Shown: positions 27,853 to 37,041, counted from the stretch's first letter. The stretch is 37,405 nucleotides of DNA from Nematocida ironsii (GCA_001642415.1 LTDK01000091.1:1-37405); one strand, 5' to 3'. Program-made: numbers and translations. The notes: generated from the letters alone by a model not told the origin.

Positions 27853-30800
27853 CTAATTGTGGCCAGCACACATAGACTCATTAGACTCAGTAGACTCACT
27901 GGATTCATCAACGTCCGCTTCTTTATTAAATACTTCTATTATACTATTAAGCTTTTTCATAAAAGTATCTTCTTCTGACCCCTGTTTGGTGGTAGTGCCT
28001 ACAGTATGATTGCCTATGGTGGCTGTGGCACTGATGTAGTCATTTTTTATTTTATTAAGGACCGCAATTGTGCATTTTACGCTGTATAAAGAAATGCACG
28101 CATCATTGTTTATGCCTACTATTTTTTCATTATCAGCTAGATTGATACATGCCTTTATTATGTTTATGTATTTCTTTTTGCAGGCAAGGTTAATAAATAT
28201 TAATAGCGTGGACGCTTCTATGTTATCCGACTTGCTAGTTCTAATGCTTCGTATATCACTGATAATTGAAGCAATATACTCATCCTTTTTTCCCTCAGCA
28301 GTCAGGCAATCTATCAGCTTTAAATAATTTACCCCCATTAGATAAAAAAATGGATATAGTGGCTCTGTTTGATTAGTACCTTTTAGGCCCATGTTGGTGA
28401 TGGATAGTTTTATAATATTATAAATAATGCGTGGATAGTTCTCGTCCAGCGCAATTTTAATTATTTCGTGTGCTTGTTTAGAAAAGCAATAAGCAGGAAC
28501 ACATATATCTATACTATTGAGTAGCCGTGTAATATCTGGAAAATAGCCGCACATTTTGTTGAAGTATAAAAGAAGAGAGAGCTGGTTATACTGCAAGCTA
28601 GAATCAAACGCAGGCACACTTTCCAACAGATTCTTAGAAAAGCGCACTATATAATGATCCTTATCCAACTTTAAAGCACAGGCTTTAAATAATAAAGTCC
28701 GGATTATACTTATAATGGATTGTGTTGGAGGACAAATGCTGTTTCCAATGACAAACTTGTCCAGATTTATGTATCCATCATTCTTTTCTATCTTAGAAAT
28801 TGATTTAATAATTTCTTCTTCTATACCATACTCAGATGAAACCCTGCATAGCGCAAAATCTATGTATGCAAGAAGGGCATTTCTTGCAGCAGACTCGTTT
28901 TCTTTTTGCACTTCACTTCTAATATTAATCAAAGCATTTTCTTCCTTATCCATTCCAATAATTATAGACTGAATACAAATGCTAGTATGCGGGTTTTTTG
29001 CTTCTAATACTCGCTCATTGTTATATAAATGCAAAGGATCGCGATTATCTTTAATATCTGTATAGGAACCGCTTGATACATTTTCTGTTTGAGTAGGCAG
29101 AAGGGCTTCTTTTACTATATTAAGGTGTATGCACTTTTCAATATAATTATTATTTATGTGTATTACTAAATTTCCAAATATATCATACTTCTTTGAAGTC
29201 TGAGAAGCATTTAAATTTAGAAAAGAAGTTGCATCACAAATAGAAGCATTTTGATTACTATTTGCTAAAAGCTTATCAATAAGATCTTTTATACACGTCA
29301 AAAGCATAGATTTAATTTTGAAATTCCATGCATTATTTAAATTTGAGGAATTTTGTATACCATCTATTGATTCTTTGAGTTTTTCTATTTTAGCTTTATA
29401 CTCCTCATAACAACCTGCTAGAATTGCAACAACAAAAAACACATTTATCACATCTGGGCGTATTTGAGTTTTGTTCTCTCTGAGATAGTGAACATCATTA
29501 TAAACAATGCCACTCACTACCTTCCTCCATTCCCTGCAAACAGTAGGAGACACCGAGCCAAACAGATACTTATACTTACTAAAGAACCTCTTTAAACCAT
29601 TTGAAGGATTGGGCATGTGTTCTGTTGTGTGCATATTCTTATTGTGATCATATGTTAAAACACAAAAAAGCCCTAGAAGAGCAGTTTCTACATAGTCAGT
29701 GAACTCTTCCACACTAGCGTTCTCCTCTAAAGTAGCCACAGTGCACCCACTTTCTTCGGGGTTAGAACTTTCTGTGTTCTTTTCGGCAGTAATACCATTG
29801 TTATAAATATCTGATGCTTTCATTGCATGAAATTGCATCTGTGGGCTATAAAATACGTCACTCTCTTTGATTAGAATATTCTGCACATCACTTGCCAGTT
29901 TCAAATAGCGCATTCCCTCATTCCTGTAATTAGAGGAAACAAAATACTTGTTAAATATACTATTAGCCGAATCTTTTAAAAAAGCGTATTCACTTGAATT
30001 TTTTTGCGTATACATATATAACATATCATGCACTGTTTGGGCAAAATCTTCCATTTCCTTAGTGATTTGTATATATTCATATATGTATAATTGTATAAGA
30101 ATCAGCGGGGTCTTCATAACCATGCCGCTTTTAAATTGCTCATATGCATTTAGCGCAGAAAACTCTTTTTTATATAAGTTATTGTTGCTTCTATTATTAA
30201 TAAAGAAATCTATCACACTAAAAGCATCCAAATACTCAGTACTCGCTGCATCATCTATCCCCAATGTATTTTTTGTAGGTTGGGTATTATTCTGGCTTAT
30301 GTTAATTACAAAGCACTGTGGATCAATATATTTAGAGGTTAGAGGCAGCTCTGCGTTATTTTTAACCACTAGAGGGATCTCCATCCCCTCTGCTAAAAAC
30401 AGAAGAGAAGCAAGAATCTTATATCTATACTCGAACACCAAGCTGCTATTAAGAAACATATAGAAAGATCCTGGCTTATTTGTTCTTATAGAAATGCCAC
30501 CATCCAAAGAAGGAAACATTTTAAGAAAAACCTCACTATGGCTTTTGACATAACTTGAGTTCAATATGCCTTCGCCATGCACAACTGCATGTATTGTATC
30601 CTTCTCTGGAACCCCTACGTTTAAATACATTTTATCCGGGGATTTGTTTTCTGTTAATTCTTTATACGATTCCAGGTTAATTTCTGGCCGTATAAACCGC
30701 ATGTAGTAAAAGACATCAATTCTTTTTAGTATAGTAATGTACAGTGGGTTAAATGTGCTCTGAGGATTAATTATTAATTTGTTCCCATCCGCCTGTTTTA

Positions 30801-30996
30801 TTTCATTAGATGCCATAAATGCTACTTGCTCTTCAAATGTAAGAGCAGCATATGCATGCCCCATTAATATTATCTGCATTGCCCAGAATAGCTTGCACAG
30901 AATTCCATGAGTTTTTTCTGTAGGCTTTCTATTGTAGAATTTTTTCATTTTAAGCATGCTTATCCATGCTTTTATATTTGTTACTTGTGAGTTCAT
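27853..30996 (-). CDS. Family A protein A5, long divergent member (about 1047 aa)
   Basis: The frame is open to 31131, but I choose the Met at 30996. The minus-strand leader GGCTTTTATTTTTACATTCAA directly before it matches the A6 and A7 leaders, and the hydrophobic segment (about 33-50, FWAMQIILMGHAYA) then sits where it does in A6 and A7. The product carries degenerate family boxes: NPQSTFNP in place of HPxGxLSP, FLAEGMEIPL, an FKSGMVMKTPLILIQLYIYEYI segment, HMPNPSNGLKRFFSKYKYLF, WRKVVSG and DHYIVRFSKNLLESVP. Asn/Ser-rich inserts lengthen the middle. The C terminus is acidic and Ser-rich (ESSESTESNES). It has both the central module of A1/A4 and the DKDHxxVR element of A6/A7, so it bridges the two branches. 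Confidence 0.85.
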   Translation of the reverse strand: MNSQVTNIKAWISMLKMKKFYNRKPTEKTHGILCKLFWAMQIILMGHAYAALTFEEQVAFMASNEIKQADGNKLIINPQSTFNPLYITILKRIDVFYYMRFIRPEINLESYKELTENKSPDKMYLNVGVPEKDTIHAVVHGEGILNSSYVKSHSEVFLKMFPSLDGGISIRTNKPGSFYMFLNSSLVFEYRYKILASLLFLAEGMEIPLVVKNNAELPLTSKYIDPQCFVINISQNNTQPTKNTLGIDDAASTEYLDAFSVIDFFINNRSNNNLYKKEFSALNAYEQFKSGMVMKTPLILIQLYIYEYIQITKEMEDFAQTVHDMLYMYTQKNSSEYAFLKDSANSIFNKYFVSSNYRNEGMRYLKLASDVQNILIKESDVFYSPQMQFHAMKASDIYNNGITAEKNTESSNPEESGCTVATLEENASVEEFTDYVETALLGLFCVLTYDHNKNMHTTEHMPNPSNGLKRFFSKYKYLFGSVSPTVCREWRKVVSGIVYNDVHYLRENKTQIRPDVINVFFVVAILAGCYEEYKAKIEKLKESIDGIQNSSNLNNAWNFKIKSMLLTCIKDLIDKLLANSNQNASICDATSFLNLNASQTSKKYDIFGNLVIHINNNYIEKCIHLNIVKEALLPTQTENVSSGSYTDIKDNRDPLHLYNNERVLEAKNPHTSICIQSIIIGMDKEENALINIRSEVQKENESAARNALLAYIDFALCRVSSEYGIEEEIIKSISKIEKNDGYINLDKFVIGNSICPPTQSIISIIRTLLFKACALKLDKDHYIVRFSKNLLESVPAFDSSLQYNQLSLLLYFNKMCGYFPDITRLLNSIDICVPAYCFSKQAHEIIKIALDENYPRIIYNIIKLSITNMGLKGTNQTEPLYPFFYLMGVNYLKLIDCLTAEGKKDEYIASIISDIRSIRTSKSDNIEASTLLIFINLACKKKYINIIKACINLADNEKIVGINNDACISLYSVKCTIAVLNKIKNDYISATATIGNHTVGTTTKQGSEEDTFMKKLNSIIEVFNKEADVDESSESTESNESMCAGHN

Positions 30997-31265
30997 TTGA
31001 ATGTAAAAATAAAAGCCATTTATAGATTTAAATATCCAATTAATTTTTCTGCTTTTGATTGGCTGGACCATGACATGTTTTTTTAAATAGATGCAGTTTA
31101 TTAATATTTCAATGTTCTTAGGAGAATGCAATGTTGTCTCCTAGTTATTATAGCCCAAAATAGATATAGTATTACTGAAAAGTGCTCTGCTTAAGTATTT
31201 GAAGCTTAATTTTCTGCTCTATAACCAAACCATTGCTTTAAAGAATCTTCATACCAGTAGTAGTG

Positions 31266-33542
31266 TCACATCATCATATATGGTAAAGAGCGAGATATAT
31301 TCTCTTTTCTTTTTTTGCACTCGCTCTTTAGAAAATCAATCATCTCGTCCCAATCGTTATTTCTAACGCAGTTTTCTTGTATTTTAGCTAGCGCGTATAT
31401 TGTATCCTTTAAAAAATCCACACTAAAACTTTCGCTTTCTTTGTCAATAGTCTCAGTTGATTTTAATATTGCACTTTTGGTATACATTTCGAAAAGTTCT
31501 GGTATAATCCTTTCATGAACCTGGCTATTTAAGACAGCTATGCACAAGAGAACTAGAAGAGCCTCCTTTATATCTAGTGCCTGTAGACCAATGCCGGTAG
31601 TATTTTTTTCTTTCAGTGCAATATTTACAATATGTTTAATATATTGAAGAGTTCTGCCATTTCGGGTTAGACAGCATAGTAAACTCTGTCTCTCATCTTC
31701 TGTTGTGTATCGTGTTATTAAAGTAGAAAGAAGCAATATTTTTGTTTTTCTTCTTACATGCATGTAGGATATTATAAGGCGGGATAGGGCATGCAGTGCA
31801 TTGCATCTTGCTAAATATACGAACATGTCTGCTATTTCTCCTATATTCATTCTGTCTCTTTTATTAGACCCAGAAATAATATTGTCAATCCGCTTTATAT
31901 TTAGAAAGTAGTTTGTAGCATGGTTAACAATATGCAATGCAACTAGTTCTATAGCCAATGTTTTTTGGGGGGATATCATATCAACTTGAACCATATTGTC
32001 GATTATGCGCACCAGAGAGTGATTTTTGTCAACATTTAAGTGCATTGCGCGCACTAGTAGAGATATAATTAAATCGCTATGACTGTTTAGTACTCGAATC
32101 TGCTCATACCCAACAATGCCTATTATAGATTTGTACTCTTTGCTATTAACAAAAAATCTATCTTTAATTAGACTATCCGTAGGGAGTTCATTGTATGTAG
32201 CTGAAATTCTGTTCATAATCCATATCATATATTCCTTAAGAAGTATGTATATAAAAGAAGAGTCTTCTTTCAACAAGAATATACTTTTTTTGATATAAAT
32301 ATTTTTCTTTTCTAACTCATCCACTATTATACCACTTTTAATTTCGCATAGCCCTATTAGTATCGAATACATATTTTCAATTTCGTCCCATCTATTATCT
32401 GCAGCCAAACTTCTGGTTATATCGTTTTTCTCTTCTTCTTCTTCTGTTTTATCCAAACACACAAAGAACTTGTTAAATATTCTTGTTGCAGTCTTTTCTG
32501 TACTTGTTATTTCCTGGGGTTCCTTATCTGGCAGATACTCACATAATAAATCATGCACGGTTTTAATAAACTCTTTTACTTTATTAATCGTGCGTATATA
32601 GTAGTATACATAGAATTCAATAAAAAACCATGGGGAGTTCATAAATCTTCCTGTTATGTATTCATCATACGATGTTGGTTCTACAAACCCAAATTGTTCT
32701 ATAACAGGATTCGCCCTGTGCTTGATAAAGAAGTTGATTACAGTAAAAATCTGAGTTTTCTCCAATGAAATTTTCTTGACTGGAATTGTTTTTTTGTCTG
32801 TATCAACCTCATCTAGTATATTTATTTTAATTTTAAAATGATTGTCCTTAGCATTTTCTTTTACTTTTTTTAAAACAAGATAAATCCCATGTCTATCCTC
32901 GTTAAATACTAAAGGAACATCAAGTCCCTCTGATAGAAGCAGCAGAGAACCAAGAATCTTAAGATCTATGCAGTCGCATACATTACTTTTAAGAAGCATA
33001 TAAAATGAATTGGCATTATTAGTTTGTAAAGACATGTATTCCGTATCTAAATAAAATGTCTGGAGAAGCGCGTTATTATAATCTTGCATGTACTCCAACA
33101 AATCCCCAGTGTATGGTAAATTCTTACGCAGAATATATCTCATCTTTTTTCCTTTTTTTAAAATACTATACACTACCCTTTTGTATATATTCATACCATC
33201 TTTCGGGTCGATTTCTAAAGCCAATTCAGTTGATAGTGTTCTTTTTCTTTCAAAGTGCATGCATGCACTGTGTATATAGGACCTCATTGGGTTTAGCAGT
33301 CCATCTGGATTTATTTTCACCTTCCCGCCAGCATAGCTATCTATCTCATAGACTCTAAAATCTTGAACATCTTCTATCCATGGCCTTTCACATACAATAT
33401 GTAGTAGAAACATCATAAGAATTAGTATGCAGTGCATTGTGCAATTTGTGTATATTTTTGTTCTTCCTGTCTTTCTATTTAATGTAGTGTTATTGTGTTT
33501 TCTTTCTAGTATTTCATATATTGCTTTTCTTTTCAATTTCAT
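31266..33542 (-). CDS. Family A protein A6, lacks central module (758 aa)
   Basis: A basic N-terminal stretch of about 35 residues is followed by a hydrophobic segment (36-51, MHCILILMMFLLHIVC), then NPDGLLNP (77-84), LLLSEGLDVPL, FVEPTSYDEYITGRFMNSPWFFIEFYVYYYI and DLLCEYLPDKEPQE. After RIFNKFFV the protein moves almost directly to the helical C-terminal part, so the roughly 250-residue module with HLPNASKDL and W.RVVSD is absent. The C-terminal half is helical with LLCCLTRNG. It is a paralogue of A7 with the same truncated plan and a nearly identical 100-base block at 32471-32576. The TTTTTATTTTTAGATAAAGACC leader supports the start. Only 134 bases separate it from the longest A5 frame. Confidence 0.88.
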   Translation of the reverse strand: MKLKRKAIYEILERKHNNTTLNRKTGRTKIYTNCTMHCILILMMFLLHIVCERPWIEDVQDFRVYEIDSYAGGKVKINPDGLLNPMRSYIHSACMHFERKRTLSTELALEIDPKDGMNIYKRVVYSILKKGKKMRYILRKNLPYTGDLLEYMQDYNNALLQTFYLDTEYMSLQTNNANSFYMLLKSNVCDCIDLKILGSLLLLSEGLDVPLVFNEDRHGIYLVLKKVKENAKDNHFKIKINILDEVDTDKKTIPVKKISLEKTQIFTVINFFIKHRANPVIEQFGFVEPTSYDEYITGRFMNSPWFFIEFYVYYYIRTINKVKEFIKTVHDLLCEYLPDKEPQEITSTEKTATRIFNKFFVCLDKTEEEEEKNDITRSLAADNRWDEIENMYSILIGLCEIKSGIIVDELEKKNIYIKKSIFLLKEDSSFIYILLKEYMIWIMNRISATYNELPTDSLIKDRFFVNSKEYKSIIGIVGYEQIRVLNSHSDLIISLLVRAMHLNVDKNHSLVRIIDNMVQVDMISPQKTLAIELVALHIVNHATNYFLNIKRIDNIISGSNKRDRMNIGEIADMFVYLARCNALHALSRLIISYMHVRRKTKILLLSTLITRYTTEDERQSLLCCLTRNGRTLQYIKHIVNIALKEKNTTGIGLQALDIKEALLVLLCIAVLNSQVHERIIPELFEMYTKSAILKSTETIDKESESFSVDFLKDTIYALAKIQENCVRNNDWDEMIDFLKSECKKRKENISRSLPYMMM
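32471..32576 (-). repeat. Near-identical block shared by A6 and A7 (A6 copy)
   Basis: A 29-base run (32471-32499) and a 56-base run (32521-32576) are identical to 35958-35986 and 36008-36063 in A7. They encode the DLLCEYLPDKE segment. The rest of the two genes is far more diverged, so this block looks homogenised by gene conversion or under strong constraint. Confidence 0.85.
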
Positions 33543-33565
33543 GGTCTTTATCTAAAAATAAAAAG
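33543..33565 (-). promoter_or_regulatory. Start-proximal leader motif of A6
   Basis: On the minus strand TTTTTATTTTTAGATAAAGACC abuts the ATG. A7 has TTTTATTTTTAGATAGGAAC at the same place and A5 has CTTTTATTTTTACATTCAA. It is a shared signal of this branch. Confidence 0.6.
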
Positions 33566-33918
33566 CATCAGTTATTTTATGTTTTTACAATATATTAACT
33601 ACTCATCATATAAATAAAGTTTAATTATTAAGTGGTGCCAATAAATTAAACCAGGATAAAATCTTATTAAACTAATTCTTAATATATATCCGCTTGGCAA
33701 CAGTTATATATTTTCTCACAATGTTGACCTGTTACTGCTGGTTTTGGATAGTTAGATTCAGAATAGAAATAATTGGCAGACATTAATATATGTGCGTGCA
33801 TCATTTGTGATATGAATACGCTTGTGTCTATCATAAATTATGGGGATATAAACTATATACGAAATTCTAGAATTTAATAAATGTAATATAAGCACGATTT
33901 ATTAAAGTAAAATATTAT
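33566..33918. other. Upstream spacer of A6
   Basis: About 350 AT-rich bases between the A6 leader and the end of the decayed gene. It holds the 19-base AAATATTATTTATGCCTTA tract (33910-33928) at its right edge. I see nothing else that can be named. Confidence 0.5.
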
Positions 33919-34346
33919 TTATGCCTTATATATTCTTTTTTTCTTCCTTATATTAACTAGATGTGTGTAAAGAATATTAAATTTCTGGTAATCTTCTAAT
34001 GCACAATCTACTTCTAGATCTATTAGTGTTTTAAAAAAGTCGCATATTTTTTTTGATTGTCAATAAAAATAGTAGAAATCGTTTTTTCTATACACCAACT
34101 CTTCTTATGAATCTTCATAAACTCATTTCTTATCTCATTATACTATTCTTTAATTGTTTCATCCTTATTTACATATGGATTACACGCAATATGCGCATCC
34201 GCCATTTGGTTGCAATAGAATACTTCTATATTGTTTAAAATGTAAATAATATTATTAGCCATGCCTTCTATTGCTTCCATTAAATTTAACTTTTCATTTT
34301 CACTATTATTCCTATTGTGGTGACACTGCCACTCAAGCGTGCAGAT
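33919..34346 (-). pseudogene. Decayed gene fragment, unassigned (about 140 codons)
   Basis: The minus strand reads as coding-like sequence broken twice. A first stretch (LEWQCHHNRNNSENEKLNL then MEAIEGMANNIIYILNNIEV) is interrupted by an in-frame TAG at 34143-34145 and continues (FMKIHKKSWCIEKTIS). The frame then shifts at a run of eight A on the minus strand (34047-34054 on the +) into DFFKTLIDLEVDCALEDYQKF and ends at TAA 33919-33921. Composition is like the A family C-terminal regions, but no diagnostic box survives, so the parent gene is not certain. It has no start codon or signal segment: a 3' remnant. Confidence 0.55.
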
Positions 34347-34436
34347 TCAAGATCGATCTACAAATGCGCATATGCGCGCAGTAACTCTACCCCAACAAGA
34401 AGCCAGGATCTAATAACCCGAAATTCAACTTTGAAC
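34347..34436 (+). promoter_or_regulatory. Upstream region of repeat R3 with palindrome and CCCG motif
   Basis: It contains a perfect 12-bp palindrome GCGCATATGCGC (34366-34377) and an exact ATAACCCGAAAT copy (34413-34424). A TATATAA box follows at 34437-34443. Motif, TATA box and a conserved body in this order look like a Pol II promoter for a + strand transcript. Confidence 0.5.
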
Positions 34437-34610
34437 TATATAAGCAGCACGCATCCCCTAGCAGTCAAAAACATTAATTTGTTACCGCTGCCCTAAGGGC
34501 ACGAGGAACAGCTGAGAGAGTATATGAAGAGAGTGTGTGGCGCTCGGTGTCTATCTGTCTGGGGCCCCTCGAACCTTATATTAATAAACTGGCTTCTAAT
34601 AAAAAAATGC
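34437..34610 (+). repeat. Short repeated element, copy R3 (most complete)
   Basis: It runs from TATATAA through AGTCAAAAACATTAATTTG, GCTGCCCTAAGGGCACGAGG, a central GC-richer part and CCCCTCGAACCTTATATTAATAAACTG to an A-run with two AATAAA-like signals (34583-34588 and about 34598). R1 and R2 at 7199-7436 match it. No ORF of useful length is conserved between copies, so a short non-coding RNA or a decayed mobile element is likelier than a protein gene. A small hairpin CACCC/GGGTG (34610-34631) follows. Confidence 0.6.
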
Positions 34611-34800
34611 ACCCAAACAAATGATGGGTGAACCAAGAAAAACATACAATAAAAGGTACAGCACCAATAGCGCCACAAGGATTTTGCGTCCGCACACATC
34701 TAGATATTCTAATAATCATAATAAAGAGCATTCCTGAATACTATTTCTATCTATCTTGGACTATGTTATCCGGGCAGCGACAGTGCATCTGGTAAGCACG
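34611..34800. other. Convergent spacer between R3 and A7
   Basis: About 190 bases forming the A7 3' flank, GC-richer than other spacers. I looked for a tRNA-like fold in the stretch around 34765-34800 and found no cloverleaf. No gene is supported. Confidence 0.45.
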
Positions 34801-37020
34801 TCATTTATTATAAATAGAGTGCAATGTTTTGATTATTTGGTCGCGTTTGGTGTAAATTCGAGCATAACTACCGTTTGGGGAAATATTAATCGACTGCATG
34901 CTGTTTAATAGAAAGCTAAAAGTGTTTTGATCCGTATTTGGTGTAGATATTTCTTTAATTGAACTTTGTATAGTCACCATGTAAGACTCATTAGCAATAT
35001 TTTTAAATTCCAACTCATTTTGCATGGCTATATTATGCAATAATAATATAAACTCGTTCATACATACTACAAGATCTTCTCTACTTTTTTTGTCTTCTAT
35101 TTTCTGCACACACATAAAAGCATAATTTATATATTCCGTGGTAGTGAAATTTCGGGTTAGGCATAGCAATAGATTTTTTGCTTCAGTTTGACTTAGATGC
35201 CATAGTATTAGGTTAGTGAGTGTTAGCAAATTAAATTTTCTTCTTACTACCATATATGACTTTATAAATCGAATAATAGCATGCGGTGCATTCTTGTATA
35301 TCAAATATGTAAGAATGAAAGAAACATTGTTCATAATATGCCTGTCTGTGCAATTGCGCATCAGATAAATATTATTTTCTAGAAATGTCATTGGATTATT
35401 TTCCCTAGACTGTTCATAAATACTTGCAACAATGGCAAAAGTAAATAACCTTATGCGTGCGTCGTATACATCTATTCCTAGCCTTATTATGTTTGCAGCT
35501 AATTGTACTACTTCGTGGTCTTTGTCCAAGTTGTTATAAATGGCTTTCGCGAACAAAGCTATCACTATAGTTACACAAGTATAATTTACTTTGTAATTGT
35601 CCCAAAAGACATTAAATTCTAGATTTTTCTGCTCTGCAATTTTTATAAAATCCTCTACTTGTATGTTATTCCTTATATTTATACTGGTTTCTGATATTCT
35701 AATTTTTTTTGCTAAAATAAAGAAACAGTTGCTCAACATATATTGTATGAAAGTTCTATTAAATAGCACGGCAAAATCATTTTTAATTCTTTTAATTTCT
35801 ACATGCTCAGAATCTCTTAATGATCTAGTTATTGAATTTTCATATATGGTGTTCATTGTTCTAAGTTTTTGAATGTTATTCCATATAGATTCGCTTAATT
35901 CCTCCAATGAAACTCCTTCCCATGTAGAGTTCTTATTATATGAACTTATGAAGCACCTGTTAAATATTCTTGTTGCAGTCTTTTCTATGCTTGTCATTTC
36001 CTGTTTTTCCTTATCTGGCAGATACTCACATAATAAATCATGCACGGTTTTAATAAACTCTTTCATTTTTTTAATACTATTTAGATAATAGTATACATAG
36101 TTCTGAATAAGAAATCCTGGTGAGTTAATAAATTTTCGTGTTTTATACTCTTCATACGTCTTTGGTTCTACATACCCTGCTTTTTCGATTACAGGATTTG
36201 ATGTGTGCTTAATAAAGAAGTTCACTATATCGTATGCGCACATTTCGTCTGGTTCGTCTGTTTTTAAATACACTCTACTTCCTTTGGCACTGCTTGCATC
36301 AATCTCCTCTCTATAGAAATTAAAATGAAAATCGTTGGATTGGTTCTTCTGTAATGCCAGATGCATATACTCATTGTTTTTTAAAAACTTCAGCGGAATA
36401 TTTAGTCCTTCTGCCAGAAGAAACAATGAAGCCAGAAGAGTGTGATCAGCTTTAGTATGTACTCTATCAACACTTCTGAGAAACTTACAAAATCTGTTAG
36501 TTTTTCTTTCAAATGCATACTTATAGTTCACTCCTTCATGAAACATTAAAAATAATATATCATAATACTCCTGCATATACTCTAATTGTTTACTCGTATA
36601 TAGTGGATTTGGTACCATTACGTAATTCTTACATTTTGATTGTTTTATAATAGTATCCCCGGACCACCCGGGACTCTTAAATATTTCATTATGTCCCCGC
36701 TTAACCTCTGCAAAAATGCGCATCTTGTATAATAAAATGTCCACATACTCATATATACATCCCCTTGTTAGATTTAGTGGTCCTCCTACGTGTATTTTTA
36801 CTTCCCCCAGCACAGAATTGTTAATTGTATAGTATTTAAGTGATATAAGTTTTCCTACTCTATGTTTTATAGCATATAGTTGTTCTAAAAAAATTGTTAG
36901 ATATATAAAGTACAGTGCCTGAGATAAAATAAGCTTTGTCTTTCTTACATACCAATTTGTGCATCTACTCTGTAAGATTTCATATGTTCTATTCTCTCTT
37001 TTTCTCATTTCTAACCACAT
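34801..37020 (-). CDS. Family A protein A7, lacks central module (739 aa)
   Basis: A basic N terminus of about 29 residues and a hydrophobic segment (30-50, LILSQALYFIYLTIFLEQLYA) come first. Then come a weak HVGGPLNLTRG version of the HPxGxLSP box, LLAEGLNIPL, YVEPKTYEEYKTRKFINSPGFLIQNYVYYYL and DLLCEYLPDKEKQE. The HLPNASKDL central module is missing, as in A6. The helical C-terminal half contains DKDHEVVQLAANII, SYMVVRRKFNLLTL and LLLCLTRN, also shared with A6. The TTTTATTTTTAGATAGGAAC leader directly before the first Met supports this start over the inner Met at 37008. It is the first gene of the minus-strand run if the unit is opened here. Confidence 0.88.
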   Translation of the reverse strand: MWLEMRKRENRTYEILQSRCTNWYVRKTKLILSQALYFIYLTIFLEQLYAIKHRVGKLISLKYYTINNSVLGEVKIHVGGPLNLTRGCIYEYVDILLYKMRIFAEVKRGHNEIFKSPGWSGDTIIKQSKCKNYVMVPNPLYTSKQLEYMQEYYDILFLMFHEGVNYKYAFERKTNRFCKFLRSVDRVHTKADHTLLASLFLLAEGLNIPLKFLKNNEYMHLALQKNQSNDFHFNFYREEIDASSAKGSRVYLKTDEPDEMCAYDIVNFFIKHTSNPVIEKAGYVEPKTYEEYKTRKFINSPGFLIQNYVYYYLNSIKKMKEFIKTVHDLLCEYLPDKEKQEMTSIEKTATRIFNRCFISSYNKNSTWEGVSLEELSESIWNNIQKLRTMNTIYENSITRSLRDSEHVEIKRIKNDFAVLFNRTFIQYMLSNCFFILAKKIRISETSINIRNNIQVEDFIKIAEQKNLEFNVFWDNYKVNYTCVTIVIALFAKAIYNNLDKDHEVVQLAANIIRLGIDVYDARIRLFTFAIVASIYEQSRENNPMTFLENNIYLMRNCTDRHIMNNVSFILTYLIYKNAPHAIIRFIKSYMVVRRKFNLLTLTNLILWHLSQTEAKNLLLCLTRNFTTTEYINYAFMCVQKIEDKKSREDLVVCMNEFILLLHNIAMQNELEFKNIANESYMVTIQSSIKEISTPNTDQNTFSFLLNSMQSINISPNGSYARIYTKRDQIIKTLHSIYNK
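35958..36063 (-). repeat. Near-identical block shared by A6 and A7 (A7 copy)
   Basis: Partner of 32471-32576: exact runs of 29 and 56 bases separated by about 20 bases with a few differences. It sits at the point where both proteins move from the N-terminal part to the C-terminal part. Confidence 0.85.
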
Positions 37021-37041
37021 GTTCCTATCTAAAAATAAAAT
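37021..37041 (-). promoter_or_regulatory. Start-proximal leader motif of A7
   Basis: On the minus strand TTTTATTTTTAGATAGGAAC ends at the ATG and matches the A6 leader in position and sequence. Confidence 0.6.

Noticed and set aside
31659..31670. CCCGAAAT-like motif inside gene A6, and the same near 35150 in A7
   Set aside because: In both genes it encodes the shared CLTRN residues, so paralogy of the coding sequence explains it. It was not counted as a regulatory copy.
34053..34238. + strand ORF of 61 codons
   Set aside because: It lies opposite the decayed minus-strand gene, which explains its openness better, and it has no promoter-like leader.
34747..34800. Possible tRNA or rRNA fragment in the GC-richer A7 3' flank
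   Set aside because: No cloverleaf and no rRNA landmark could be found.
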